Of a stretch of DNA of 64,000 nucleotides, positions 42,084 to 50,270 are shown piece by piece. The notes beneath the pieces are model-generated. The model did no database searches and was not told the DNA's origin. It was given only the letters and a program-made list of their open reading frames with translations. Made by a program: the position numbers and the translations under genes. The number at the start of each line of letters is the position of its first letter. Within the stretch, counting starts at the first letter, position 1. The stretch is from Pseudobdellovibrionaceae bacterium (GTDB taxonomy: Bacteria; Bdellovibrionota; Bdellovibrionia; Bdellovibrionales; JAGQZY01): assembly GCA_020635085.1 (NCBI GenBank), contig JACKAL010000001.1, positions 310,001 through 374,000 of the forward strand. The letters run 5' to 3'.

Positions 42084-42616
42084 ATTTAATAAAATTGTTT
42101 CTAATGGTTATGCTGTCAGTTGGTGCTGAGAGCTCTATTTATGGATTAAAAACAGTTTGGAAGGATCAGAATAACCAATCGAAGGTATTGAATGATTTTT
42201 CTGGAAAGCCTACTTTGATCACTATGGTTTATACATCATGTGCTCATACATGTCCTATGACTATATCTAAAGTGGAGGAAATAAAGAAAAGTTTAGAAAA
42301 AGCAGGATTAAAAGATTTCAGATTAGTCCTAGCCTCTTTCGATGATGTTGTAGATAAGCCAGATCATCTCAAGGCTTATATGCTTAAAAGGAAATTGGAC
42401 CCGAGCGTTTGGACTTTCCTATCTCCTGTATCTCAGAAAGAATCACGAGAGATGTCAGTTTTACTTGGAATTAGCTTTAAAAAACTTGGTGAGGGTGAGT
42501 ATTCGCATTCAAACGTCATAACTTTATTAGACAAAAATGGGGTTCCAGTGGCTAAGATTGATAATCTTTCTTCTGATATTTCAACCTTTGAAGATGCAGT
42601 TAAAAAACTGAAGTGA
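42080..42616 (+). CDS. SCO1/SenC/PrrC-family copper chaperone
   Basis: The ATG at 42080 overlaps the nirV stop (ATGA). The 178-residue product has a signal peptide (MNLIKLFLMVMLSVGAES) and a thioredoxin-like domain with CAHTC (C54-x3-C58) and the distal His in GEYSHSNVITLL. Those three residues bind copper in SCO proteins. It probably delivers copper to NirK, as no oxidase genes are nearby. Confidence 0.88.
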   Translation: MNLIKLFLMVMLSVGAESSIYGLKTVWKDQNNQSKVLNDFSGKPTLITMVYTSCAHTCPMTISKVEEIKKSLEKAGLKDFRLVLASFDDVVDKPDHLKAYMLKRKLDPSVWTFLSPVSQKESREMSVLLGISFKKLGEGEYSHSNVITLLDKNGVPVAKIDNLSSDISTFEDAVKKLK

Positions 42617-42619
42617 TTT

Positions 42620-43744
42620 ATGAAATCCAAAGTTGATAATCCTTACAAGCCTCTTTTTGCCTTAGGCATTGTGTCTGGTGTTTTGGGCGTTATTATGTGG
42701 CCCCTTTTTAATTATCAGATTATAGGCTTCTACCCGAAGCAGGCGCACTCTCAAATAATGTTTTTTGGTTTTTTTTGGAGCTTTGTAGCAGGTTTTTTAA
42801 TGACAGCCATACCCAGAATGACAGGTGCAGACTTTGCTTCCCTCGCAGCAGTTTGGGTTTCAATTATGTTGGTTTGTGCGCAGGTTATTTTGAATTATAC
42901 AGATTATTATCCGTACTCTGGATTTATCGCACTGATTCAGTTTGGATTTTTACTTAACTTTATTCTTCCAAGATTTTTGCAAAAGAAGAAGATCCCATTC
43001 GATGGCTTTCTATTCTTTCCTGCTGCATTTGGAATGAGTATCTTGGGCGTGCTTCTTTATTATTTTTATAAAGACAGTCGATTCTTGGTTCTTTTTTCAG
43101 GTGAGGCCTTTTTGACAAACCTGATTGTGGGTCTCGGTAGCCGTCTCATTCCGGCCCTTTCACGTTTACCTAATGCATTTATGCATCCTGGAATGACCAC
43201 GACATTAAAATGGAAGAGTACGCTACTCAAAGTTGTCTTACTAAATATATCTTTTGTATTGGAAGTGATGGGTTTTAAAGTGATTTCATATATTTTGAGA
43301 ATTTTAGTCGTTGGTTATATTGCGATTGATTCTTTTGGAATTTTTAAATTAGGCAATGTCTATAGTAACATGGGTTCTGGACTAAAAATTTCCATTTTAT
43401 TTTTATGGATTTCTTACGTTTCACGTTTTTTTTATGTAGATCATAGCACAATAGCAAGTGCTCATATCCTATATATTGGTGGCTTTACTTTATTAACACT
43501 TCTTATTGCAACTAGGGTGACTCTTGCGCATAGTCAAACAAGTCTTGATTACGAGCTCAGATCATCTTTAATTGCCGCCATTATTATTTCTATTTTATTT
43601 GCTACTGCTTTTAGGTGGATGTCAAATTATGATTTTAATGGTCATTGGCTTTATCTATCGCTTTCGTTTTTTGTTTTTGGATTATTGTTGTGGCTTTACA
43701 AACACCTTTCTCTAGTTCGTTCGGCAACAGTTCAAAAAGACTAA
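42620..43744 (+). CDS. nnrS: NnrS-family membrane protein
   Basis: A 374-residue protein with about eleven or twelve membrane helices. It starts NPYKPLFALGIVSGVLGVIMWPLFNY, then HSQIMFFGFFWSFVAGFLMTAIPRMTGA, followed later by GLGSRLIPALSRLP and HILYIGGFTLLTLLIATRVTLAHS, which are the NnrS signature helices. NnrS is a heme/copper membrane protein that eases NO stress. It follows sco by 3 bases in the nirK operon. Confidence 0.9.
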   Translation: MKSKVDNPYKPLFALGIVSGVLGVIMWPLFNYQIIGFYPKQAHSQIMFFGFFWSFVAGFLMTAIPRMTGADFASLAAVWVSIMLVCAQVILNYTDYYPYSGFIALIQFGFLLNFILPRFLQKKKIPFDGFLFFPAAFGMSILGVLLYYFYKDSRFLVLFSGEAFLTNLIVGLGSRLIPALSRLPNAFMHPGMTTTLKWKSTLLKVVLLNISFVLEVMGFKVISYILRILVVGYIAIDSFGIFKLGNVYSNMGSGLKISILFLWISYVSRFFYVDHSTIASAHILYIGGFTLLTLLIATRVTLAHSQTSLDYELRSSLIAAIIISILFATAFRWMSNYDFNGHWLYLSLSFFVFGLLLWLYKHLSLVRSATVQKD

Positions 43745-43761
43745 TAATAAAAGGAGATTTA

Positions 43762-44187
43762 ATGATTAATTTTATATTTATATCAATTCTGTTCTTTGCG
43801 CGCCTTACAACGGCTGTTGATCATCATTCTAGCCACAAAGAAAAAAAAGCAGAACAAGATCTAGTTAATCGTAAGTTTATTGCAACTTCCGACCTAAGAC
43901 TACGAATGGATAAAATATTAAGTTTAACGAAAGAGTTAAATCCAAAAAAAGATGACGTTAAGGTTGTTAAGTCCTACGGCGATAAGATTACAGAAACAGT
44001 TAACGATATTTTCAAAACTTGCAAACTTGAGCCTGACGCAGATGCCGCTATCCATCCACCTCTAGGTTTAATTCTTGAAGGTGCTTCAGATTTTAAAAAT
44101 GGTAATTATGAAAGTGGTCATAAAAAAATTCACGAGGCCTTTTTGAATTACGAAAAGATATTCAAACTTGATGACAAGACACATTAA
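43762..44187 (+). CDS. Small periplasmic helical protein of the nir cluster
   Basis: The ATG at 43762 with AAGGAG gives 141 residues; the upstream frame runs into nnrS. A signal peptide (MINFIFISILFFARLTTA|VDHH) precedes a helical mature part with a His-rich start and a single Cys (FKTCKLEPDADAAIHPPLG). The shape resembles a cytochrome c'/b562-type four-helix bundle, but no CxxCH heme motif exists. Possibly a copper- or NO-binding helper; function unknown. Confidence 0.6.
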   Translation: MINFIFISILFFARLTTAVDHHSSHKEKKAEQDLVNRKFIATSDLRLRMDKILSLTKELNPKKDDVKVVKSYGDKITETVNDIFKTCKLEPDADAAIHPPLGLILEGASDFKNGNYESGHKKIHEAFLNYEKIFKLDDKTH

Positions 44188-44206
44188 TTGACCTCATGTT
44201 AACTTT

Positions 44207-44893
44207 TTAAATATCTTCTGAAATTAATTTCATTTGATAGAAATCTATAATTTTAAGCTTTTTGTCAGATTCGCTGATAATACCTTTTTTGGACCAAGCG
44301 CTAAGAGTTCTCATGACTGACTCTGGGGTTGTGCCAATTGCATTTGCAATATCTTTGCGGGTTACTGAGGATAAAAATGTATCATTTGAAACTTCATTGC
44401 TGCTAAATTTTAGTAAAAAGTGGGCTAATTTTGTTTCAACTGACATTGTGGAGAATTCCTTATCTTCGTGGATTTGATTCATTTTTTCTTGAATAAGATT
44501 TTGGAGATTCCTTACTAGATGAGAGTCTTGAATCCATAGATTTAAATAATCATCTCGTGGAATTTTAAGTGATTCAGAGGCTCCGATCGATGTGGCAGAA
44601 ATTGGATAAACTGGGTTAGCGTTTGGCATTATTAGAGCTGCAATAACATCACCTTTGCTGGAGAAATTAAGTACAACATCTTTGTTTATATTTACGGTTT
44701 TATGTAATTTGAATATTCCTTTTAATACAATATAAAAATATTCTGCGGATTCTCCTTGTTTAAAAATCGATTTCTTATTTTCTGTCTCGTGAAATTGGGA
44801 GTTTTGTAAATAAATGTCTATTTTTTCTTGAGATAATCCCTTAAAGAGAGAGTAGTTGGACACTAGGTTTTTTATTTTTTTAGAAATATTCAT
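44207..44893 (-). CDS. Crp/Fnr-family regulator, DNR-like (first copy)
   Basis: A 228-residue Crp/Fnr protein with a cyclic-nucleotide-type beta barrel (GESAEYFYIVLKGIFKLHKT, GDVIAALIM), a dimerisation helix and a winged helix VTRKDIANAIGTTPESVMRTLSAW. It has no Cys at all, so it cannot hold an FNR [4Fe-4S] cluster. A DNR/NNR-type NO sensor is the closest fit. It ends the regulator-ferredoxin-regulator operon. Confidence 0.85.
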   Translation of the reverse strand: MNISKKIKNLVSNYSLFKGLSQEKIDIYLQNSQFHETENKKSIFKQGESAEYFYIVLKGIFKLHKTVNINKDVVLNFSSKGDVIAALIMPNANPVYPISATSIGASESLKIPRDDYLNLWIQDSHLVRNLQNLIQEKMNQIHEDKEFSTMSVETKLAHFLLKFSSNEVSNDTFLSSVTRKDIANAIGTTPESVMRTLSAWSKKGIISESDKKLKIIDFYQMKLISEDI

Positions 44894-44895
44894 TA

Positions 44896-45147
44896 TCAGA
44901 CCTGATTTTCTTCTTCATTTTTTTCCATGCTATCAATAATTGCATTAACAGGGCAGAGATGAATAACTTGCATTGCTAATATTAAGTCGAGCTGTGTTTC
45001 TGGTTGCTTATAAAAAAATGCATAAGCATCCACTTCGTGGCTTTTTAGAATTGATGGGGCATGTTTCCAGCATGCTGCGCATGAGATGCATGTTGCTAGT
45101 ACCATAAATCGTTTATTTATGTTTTCTTTGACTGGGGGTATTTCCAT
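44896..45147 (-). CDS. Single [4Fe-4S] ferredoxin-like protein
   Basis: An 83-residue protein. Cys at positions 20, 23, 26 and 65 (CISCAACWKHAPSI and HLCPVNAI) match the one-cluster ferredoxin pattern CxxCxxC...CP. The gene is flanked by two Crp/Fnr regulators on the same strand, 2 and 13 bases away. It may donate electrons or act as a redox/NO-sensitive partner of the regulators. Confidence 0.8.
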   Translation of the reverse strand: MEIPPVKENINKRFMVLATCISCAACWKHAPSILKSHEVDAYAFFYKQPETQLDLILAMQVIHLCPVNAIIDSMEKNEEENQV

Positions 45148-45160
45148 TTTTAATACCTAT

Positions 45161-45868
45161 CTAGTAGTCAGCATTCATAAGCTCAATGATCTTATCCGTT
45201 TTTATAATTGTTATATTTTGATCTTCCGTAGTTATCAGGCCTTTCTTCGACCATTCGCTCATAATACGTATGATAGATTCAACAGACGCTCCGACTGAAT
45301 CAGCAATTTCTTTGCGAGTGAGGGGAATAGGTATAGTAATTTTATCAACTGTTGTTGGTTGTTTGTCTATTAAATCGATCAACAGAGAGGCGATTTTTGC
45401 TTGTAGAGGAGATTTTGATAGTGCCCTTTGGTTTTGCATGGATGTCATGCGGGTGGATAATAAGTTTTGTATTTTAAAAATTAAATCGCCGTTGTTTTTC
45501 CAGTTTTCAATGTAATTAGATCGGTGAATTTTGAGGGCTCTGCTTGGGCCCATGGAGATTGCAGTAATTGGATAGATGGGTTGTGGTTGTGCCATTATAA
45601 AAGCAGCAATGACATCGCCAGTATGTGCGAAGTGAAGAATGGAGTCTTCACCGTTTGGAGTCGGTCTTGTGAGCTTGTAGGCACCGGATAATATGATGTA
45701 AAAGTGCTCTGCTTGTTCTTTAAATTGGAAGAGTGATTCTTTATGGCGGGTCACTTTAACAGTAACATCCTTGCAAAGCAACTCGATTTGTTGGTCAGTG
45801 AAACCTTCAAAAAGCGAGAAGGATTGAAGCTCTGGTAAAATTCCTAATTTACTAATAAGATTCGACAT
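45161..45868 (-). CDS. Crp/Fnr-family regulator, DNR-like (second copy)
   Basis: A 235-residue protein clearly paralogous to 44207-44893. It shares KEQAEHFYIILSGAYKL, GDVIAAFIMAQPQPIYPITAISMG and the DNA-reading helix LTRKEIADSVGASVESIIRIMSEWSKKGLI. It has one Cys only, so no FNR cluster. The recognition helix carries the E-S-x-x-R pattern (ESIIRIM) of FNR/DNR proteins, consistent with reading TGA...TCA half-sites. Its promoter shares the box at 45931-45944 with the porin gene. Confidence 0.87.
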   Translation of the reverse strand: MSNLISKLGILPELQSFSLFEGFTDQQIELLCKDVTVKVTRHKESLFQFKEQAEHFYIILSGAYKLTRPTPNGEDSILHFAHTGDVIAAFIMAQPQPIYPITAISMGPSRALKIHRSNYIENWKNNGDLIFKIQNLLSTRMTSMQNQRALSKSPLQAKIASLLIDLIDKQPTTVDKITIPIPLTRKEIADSVGASVESIIRIMSEWSKKGLITTEDQNITIIKTDKIIELMNADY

Positions 45869-45930
45869 GAAGTCAGTATAGATTTTTTGTGTGCAAGAGA
45901 CAAATTTTTATTCATTTTTATATGTTTTCT

Positions 45931-45944
45931 ATGACATAGATCAT
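45931..45944. promoter_or_regulatory. FNR/DNR-like box between the regulator operon and the porin gene
   Basis: ATGACATAGATCAT, pattern ATGA-N6-TCAT. It lies 62 bases from the regulator start (45868) and 27 bases from the porin start (45972), so it could serve both and allow autoregulation. Confidence 0.55.
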
Positions 45945-45971
45945 GTCATTCTCAATAGGTAGCATATTAAG

Positions 45972-47177
45972 ATGAGTAATAAGAGGTCAGTTATGCTCAA
46001 TCGCTATATAGCCAGTCTTATATTTTTACTTTTGAGTAATATTTCATATGCATACGATTTCAAGTTATCGCCAGTAGGCAGGGTAAGGTACGAGTCACTA
46101 TCAGACTACGATTTGAATGCAACAGCTGGTGATTTTAAATCATTTACAGGATCTCGTTTTTGGATTCTAGCAGAGATGACCCATCAAGATTACAAGATCG
46201 TCTTCCAGCCTCAGTTTTCAAGAACTTGGGGTCTGGATGAGGTTGCGGGCCCGTCAAGCGGAACGACAATAGACCCTACATTGAATGTTCATCAGGCTTA
46301 CTTTACGACACCAATTTCTGAACGCTTTCAATTAAAACTAGGTAGGCAAGAGCTATCTTATGGAGATGAGTTGGTGCTTGGTTCGGTTATATGGAGCAAT
46401 GTGGGCCGAAGTTTTGATGCTATAAAGTTAGAATGGAAGATGGGTCATTCTCAATTGCATTTTTTTTCGAGCAAGTTATCTGACAGAAATGCAACGGTAC
46501 CAAGCTCTGGGGATAAGGATTTGCATGGGCTTTACTTCTCTGGAAGAAATGAGATGACGTTGTTCAATGAAGTAGATGTCTATCTGCTAGATATCAATGA
46601 TAGCACGGTGTCGCCGCATATTGATACGCTCTCCTATGGATTTCGTTTGAAAGGTTATTATAGTTTTTGGGACTACAGGGGCGAATTTACAAAACAGCAT
46701 TTGATGTCGAGAGAATCCTCTCAGTTTGACGTCGAAACGGGAGTTCAATTTGATCCATGGGGAAGACTTGCTGTGAATTACTTTGTAGCGACAGAAGGCT
46801 ATAATCAATTATTTCCGACTGCTCATAAGTGGTTGGGTATAGGTGATGTCGTTAGTCGTAAAAATGTCAAAGGCTTTCAGATAAAGCATCAATTAAAGAT
46901 TAACGAAAAGATAAAGACAGAAATAACGTATCATAAATTTGAACGATACGACAATGGAGCTACGGCTTTTGCATTTTCTGGCGCTGCACTAGGAGGTTCA
47001 ACGAGTTTAAATAACGACATAGGTGAAGAATATGATTTGATTGCGAACTTTTCGCAAAACGAAAATTTGAGTTATCAATTAGGAGCTGCTTATTTTATTC
47101 CGGGGCAGTATCTTAAAGACAGTGCAAAAGCTGATGACTATACATTCATCTATCTTCAACTTATGTTGAAGATGTAG
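45972..47177 (+). CDS. Alginate_exp-type outer-membrane beta-barrel protein
   Basis: A 401-residue protein with a signal peptide (LNRYIASLIFLLLSNISYA) and barrel-type alternation. GSRFWILAEMTHQDYKIVFQPQFSRTWG, LKLGRQELSYGDELVLGSVIWSNVGRSFDAIKLEW and the terminal TFIYLQLMLKM resemble Alginate_exp porins. Family members often carry small solutes across the outer membrane. A link to nitrite or metal supply is inferred from its operon location and box. It resembles the outer-membrane gene at 53718 in type. Confidence 0.8.
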   Translation: MSNKRSVMLNRYIASLIFLLLSNISYAYDFKLSPVGRVRYESLSDYDLNATAGDFKSFTGSRFWILAEMTHQDYKIVFQPQFSRTWGLDEVAGPSSGTTIDPTLNVHQAYFTTPISERFQLKLGRQELSYGDELVLGSVIWSNVGRSFDAIKLEWKMGHSQLHFFSSKLSDRNATVPSSGDKDLHGLYFSGRNEMTLFNEVDVYLLDINDSTVSPHIDTLSYGFRLKGYYSFWDYRGEFTKQHLMSRESSQFDVETGVQFDPWGRLAVNYFVATEGYNQLFPTAHKWLGIGDVVSRKNVKGFQIKHQLKINEKIKTEITYHKFERYDNGATAFAFSGAALGGSTSLNNDIGEEYDLIANFSQNENLSYQLGAAYFIPGQYLKDSAKADDYTFIYLQLMLKM

Positions 47178-47204
47178 GCGAACTGTTATAGTCTGGTTTC
47201 ATTT

Positions 47205-47579
47205 ATGCGAATACTGTTTAATTCATTATATTCTATTTTTGGTTTTTGCTTTCTATTTCTGGGTTTAGTGGGTGTTTTTGTTCCTCTTTTGCCAACCGCG
47301 CCCTTTGTTCTTCTCTCTGCTTATTGTTTTTCTAGATCCTCAAAAAGATTTCATAAGTATCTGTTGCAGAATTCATGGTCGGGGCCACTTATTAGGGACT
47401 GGAGGGAGCAAGGTGCAATTCCTCTATATGGTAAGGTAGCTGCTTTTTTTACAATCGGCATTTCTGCGTGCTGGATTCTATTAAAGTTAGATCGGCCGGT
47501 ATTTGTCATCGGGATAGAGCTTTTTTTGTTCAGTATTCTTCTTTTTATAATGACTAGACCAACCTCACGACGAAATTAA
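47205..47579 (+). CDS. DUF454 (YbaN-like) inner-membrane protein
   Basis: A 124-residue protein with GLVGVFVPLLPTAPFVLLSAYCFSRSSKRFHKYLLQNSWSGPLIRDWREQGAIP, the DUF454 signature, and hydrophobic segments at both ends. YbaN-type proteins frequently occur in anaerobic respiration and denitrification clusters. Its function is unknown. It ends overlapping the convergent hemerythrin-like gene by 4 bases. Confidence 0.8.
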   Translation: MRILFNSLYSIFGFCFLFLGLVGVFVPLLPTAPFVLLSAYCFSRSSKRFHKYLLQNSWSGPLIRDWREQGAIPLYGKVAAFFTIGISACWILLKLDRPVFVIGIELFLFSILLFIMTRPTSRRN

Positions 47580-48106
47580 GAACTACCTCTCCATGAATTA
47601 AAGAGAGTATCTAGTTCAGTCTTGGTAAGTAGTCGAGAGCAAATGTGAAAAAGACACTCCTCTTCCTTTTTTATATTGTTTCGTAAAATTTCTTGGAATG
47701 TATTAAAATTTTTTTGTAGGTTTTCGCCTACACTAAATTCCAGAATATGTTTTAGGGCAATGTGTTCGCTTGAGGGGATTCGCAACGGACTTTTATTGGT
47801 CCAAAACTCATTCATGCTATGTGGAATTATTGGAGCAATTTTTGTGAGGTCTTCGGCTATCTTTAGCGGTGGCGAAGTTATATGGGCATCAAAAAAATAG
47901 GTGCACATAGGGCCGCCTTCACAAACTCGCGGTTTTGTGTTTAATAAACTAAAAAGGTACTGTTCTTCGTTGTGATGGTGTTCTGTCATCTTTTTGCTAA
48001 GTTCAGAAATGCTCAGGGATTCTTTGGGGGTTGTAGCCATTTCTAACAAAGATAAATGCTCGCCCCTTATAAGTTTGAATAATGGATGGTTTAGCAAAGA
48101 TCCCAT
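47576..48106 (-). CDS. Hemerythrin-like protein
   Basis: A 176-residue protein. The N-terminal RGEHLSLLEMA, then MTEHHHNEEQYLFSLL with CEGGPMCTYFFDAH, SEHIALKHILEF and KKEEECLFHIC place His and Glu ligands as in hemerythrin-type di-iron four-helix proteins. Such proteins bind O2 or NO (YtfE/DnrN group) and repair or protect. It is divergent from norC across a box at 48142-48155, so it should be induced with NO reductase. Confidence 0.65.
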   Translation of the reverse strand: MGSLLNHPLFKLIRGEHLSLLEMATTPKESLSISELSKKMTEHHHNEEQYLFSLLNTKPRVCEGGPMCTYFFDAHITSPPLKIAEDLTKIAPIIPHSMNEFWTNKSPLRIPSSEHIALKHILEFSVGENLQKNFNTFQEILRNNIKKEEECLFHICSRLLTKTELDTLFNSWRGSS

Positions 48107-48141
48107 TATTCGCAGTGTAATAAATAAAAGATGAAATAGAC

Positions 48142-48155
48142 ATGATCTAAATCAT
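48142..48155. promoter_or_regulatory. FNR/DNR-like box between the hemerythrin-like gene and norC
   Basis: ATGATCTAAATCAT, pattern ATGA-N6-TCAT, 61 bases upstream of norC and 35 bases upstream of the hemerythrin-like gene. Confidence 0.6.
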
Positions 48156-48216
48156 ATCCTATCAATTAATAACTAACTGATAATGGCGACTGATAAACAA
48201 TTTGAAAGGGGCTTAA

Positions 48217-48939
48217 ATGCTTACCAAATCGCAGGCTAAAGCCTTTTTTATTATAGGAACGGCTTTGTTTTCTCTCATATTTGTAGGATTAACTGTGGAC
48301 ACATTCCAAAGAATTCCTTCACAAACTAATTCAGAGGGGCTCACTCCAGAAGTCGTTCGCGGTAAACATCTTTTTGATAAAAGCAATTGTATGGGGTGCC
48401 ATACAATAATGGGTGAAGGTGCTTACTATGCCCCCGAATTGACAAAAGTCTTCGATCGCAGAGGTGAGGCTTTTATTACGGCTATGCTCAAAGACCCAGA
48501 GTCTATGTATCCGGGGCAAAGAAAAATGACGAACTACCATTTTAATGATCAACAGATTTCAGATCTTGTCGCTTTTTTAAAGTGGATTGGCCAAATGGAT
48601 CTAAACGGCTTTCCTCCAAAGCCCGACCTGAACAAGACGGCTGCGCCAAATGCAGATTCAACCACTGTTGGTGAAGCGGCTATTGTTAAGACCATGGATC
48701 GACCCAATGTCTTTAACCAAATGTGTGTGGCCTGTCACAGCCTTGGAGGTCAAGGTGGGCAGATTGGTCCAGCACTAGATAATATTGGTTCAACAAGGGA
48801 CAAAGACTACATCATTCGTTGGTTAAAAAATCCTTTAGAGATCAAACCAGACTCAAAAATGCCCAAGCTCCCTTTGTCGGATGAAGATATTACAGAACTT
48901 GCTGCATTTTTATCGACGCAAAAAGGGAGCTCAAAATGA
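48217..48939 (+). CDS. norC: Nitric oxide reductase NorC with an extra cytochrome c domain
   Basis: A 240-residue membrane-anchored cytochrome (one helix, about 8-27). The first heme motif is C58-x-x-C61-H62 (CMGCH) with the NorC-specific GEGAYYAPELTKV and axial Met in KMTNYHFN. A second full cytochrome c domain follows: C170-x-x-C173-H174 (CVACH) and M215 in KMPKLPL. Usual NorC has only one heme and about 150 residues, so this is a diheme form. The extra domain may take electrons from a soluble donor. norB follows with a 4-base overlap. Confidence 0.93.
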   Translation: MLTKSQAKAFFIIGTALFSLIFVGLTVDTFQRIPSQTNSEGLTPEVVRGKHLFDKSNCMGCHTIMGEGAYYAPELTKVFDRRGEAFITAMLKDPESMYPGQRKMTNYHFNDQQISDLVAFLKWIGQMDLNGFPPKPDLNKTAAPNADSTTVGEAAIVKTMDRPNVFNQMCVACHSLGGQGGQIGPALDNIGSTRDKDYIIRWLKNPLEIKPDSKMPKLPLSDEDITELAAFLSTQKGSSK

Positions 48940-50270
48940 AATACACGTCACAAAGAATAGCTTATTGGTTTTTTGCCGTTTGCATGCTGCTATTTAGTTT
49001 GCAATTGGTTTATGGGTTTATCATGGGCTTTGCACACATGGGATATGATGGTCTTCATTCTTTGATTCCATTTAATGTGGCTCGCGCGGTTCATACAAAT
49101 TTATTAGTCATGTGGTTGTTGTCCGGATTTATGGGAGCTGCCTATTACATTATCCCAGAAGAAGCAGATAGGGAGATACTTTCTGTAAAGTGGGCCTATG
49201 TGCAATTGATTGCATTTGTTGTTGTTGGTGTCACTGCAATCATTGGATTTCACTTCCAGTGGTGGGAGGGGCGGAAATTTTTAGAAATTCCTCGGCCATT
49301 AGATTATTTAGTGGTCGTCGATGTACTTCTCTTTATTGGTCTGATTGGGGGAACTATTTGGAAAGGGCGACGCTATACCACTACGAGCATTGTGCTCTTT
49401 TTTGGGTTATTGACGGCAGCTCTCCTCTATTTGCCGGGAATGATTGATACTGACCATCAGACCCATGATTCTTATTGGCGATGGTGGGTTGTGCATCTTT
49501 GGGTTGAAGGTGTGTGGGAGCTAATCATGGGGGCGATTATGTCATTCCTTTTGATTAAGCTTACGGGAGTTGATCGTGAGGTTATTGAAAAATGGCTTTA
49601 CATTATTGTTGGTTTTACCTTTCTGAGTGGAATCCTAGGAACTGGTCATCACTATTACTATATTGGAACACCTCGTTACTGGCTTATGATTGGCGGGGTA
49701 TTTAGTGCGCTAGAGCCGATTGCGTTTTTAGGAATGGCAATTTATGCAATTGCGATGGCAAAAAAAGGTGGGAAGACTCCTACAAATAAGACAGCGCTGC
49801 TTTGGACTTTAGGTACTGCGATTATGTCTTTTGTTGGTGCTGGATTTTTAGGATTTGCGCATACGTTGCCACAAGTTAATATGTACACTCACGGAACTCT
49901 TGTGACGGCAATGCACGGTCATTTGGCTTTTTGGGGAGCTTATGCGTGTTTAGTTTTGGCAATTATAACTTATGCGATGCCGTTGATGACCGGCAGGAAG
50001 CTTCAGGATACATACACGAATATTTTTGCTTTTTGGACCTCAAATATAGGAATGGTTTCCATGACAATTGCATTTGGTATAGCAGGAGTTGCTCAGGTGT
50101 ACTTGGAAAGAAAAATGGGTCTTGATTTCTTACTTGTTCAAAAAGAGATTGAGGTTCACTTTTTAGGTTTAGTACTTGCGGCTTCACTTTTTACTTTGGG
50201 AATTATTGCCTTTGTTTATAATTTTATCAGATTTGGTGGTCCTGTGGGAGACTTGCAGAAAGAATCTTAA
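48936..50270 (+). CDS. norB: Nitric oxide reductase NorB (catalytic subunit)
   Basis: A 444-residue protein with twelve membrane helices. The heme/FeB ligands are visible: VHTNLLVMWLLSG, HLWVEGVWELIMGA with the conserved Glu, GTGHHYYYIGTPRYW and HGTLVTAMHGHLAFWGAY. The N-terminus lacks the quinol-oxidase extension, so it is a cytochrome-c type (cNor) pairing with NorC. It converts 2 NO to N2O. norQ begins one base on. Confidence 0.95.
   Translation: MKYTSQRIAYWFFAVCMLLFSLQLVYGFIMGFAHMGYDGLHSLIPFNVARAVHTNLLVMWLLSGFMGAAYYIIPEEADREILSVKWAYVQLIAFVVVGVTAIIGFHFQWWEGRKFLEIPRPLDYLVVVDVLLFIGLIGGTIWKGRRYTTTSIVLFFGLLTAALLYLPGMIDTDHQTHDSYWRWWVVHLWVEGVWELIMGAIMSFLLIKLTGVDREVIEKWLYIIVGFTFLSGILGTGHHYYYIGTPRYWLMIGGVFSALEPIAFLGMAIYAIAMAKKGGKTPTNKTALLWTLGTAIMSFVGAGFLGFAHTLPQVNMYTHGTLVTAMHGHLAFWGAYACLVLAIITYAMPLMTGRKLQDTYTNIFAFWTSNIGMVSMTIAFGIAGVAQVYLERKMGLDFLLVQKEIEVHFLGLVLAASLFTLGIIAFVYNFIRFGGPVGDLQKES

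Noticed and set aside
47376..47384. Another copy of TGGTCGGGG
   Set aside because: It lies inside the DUF454 coding sequence (Trp-Ser-Gly) without the A-rich flank; one such 9-mer by chance is expected in a window of this size.
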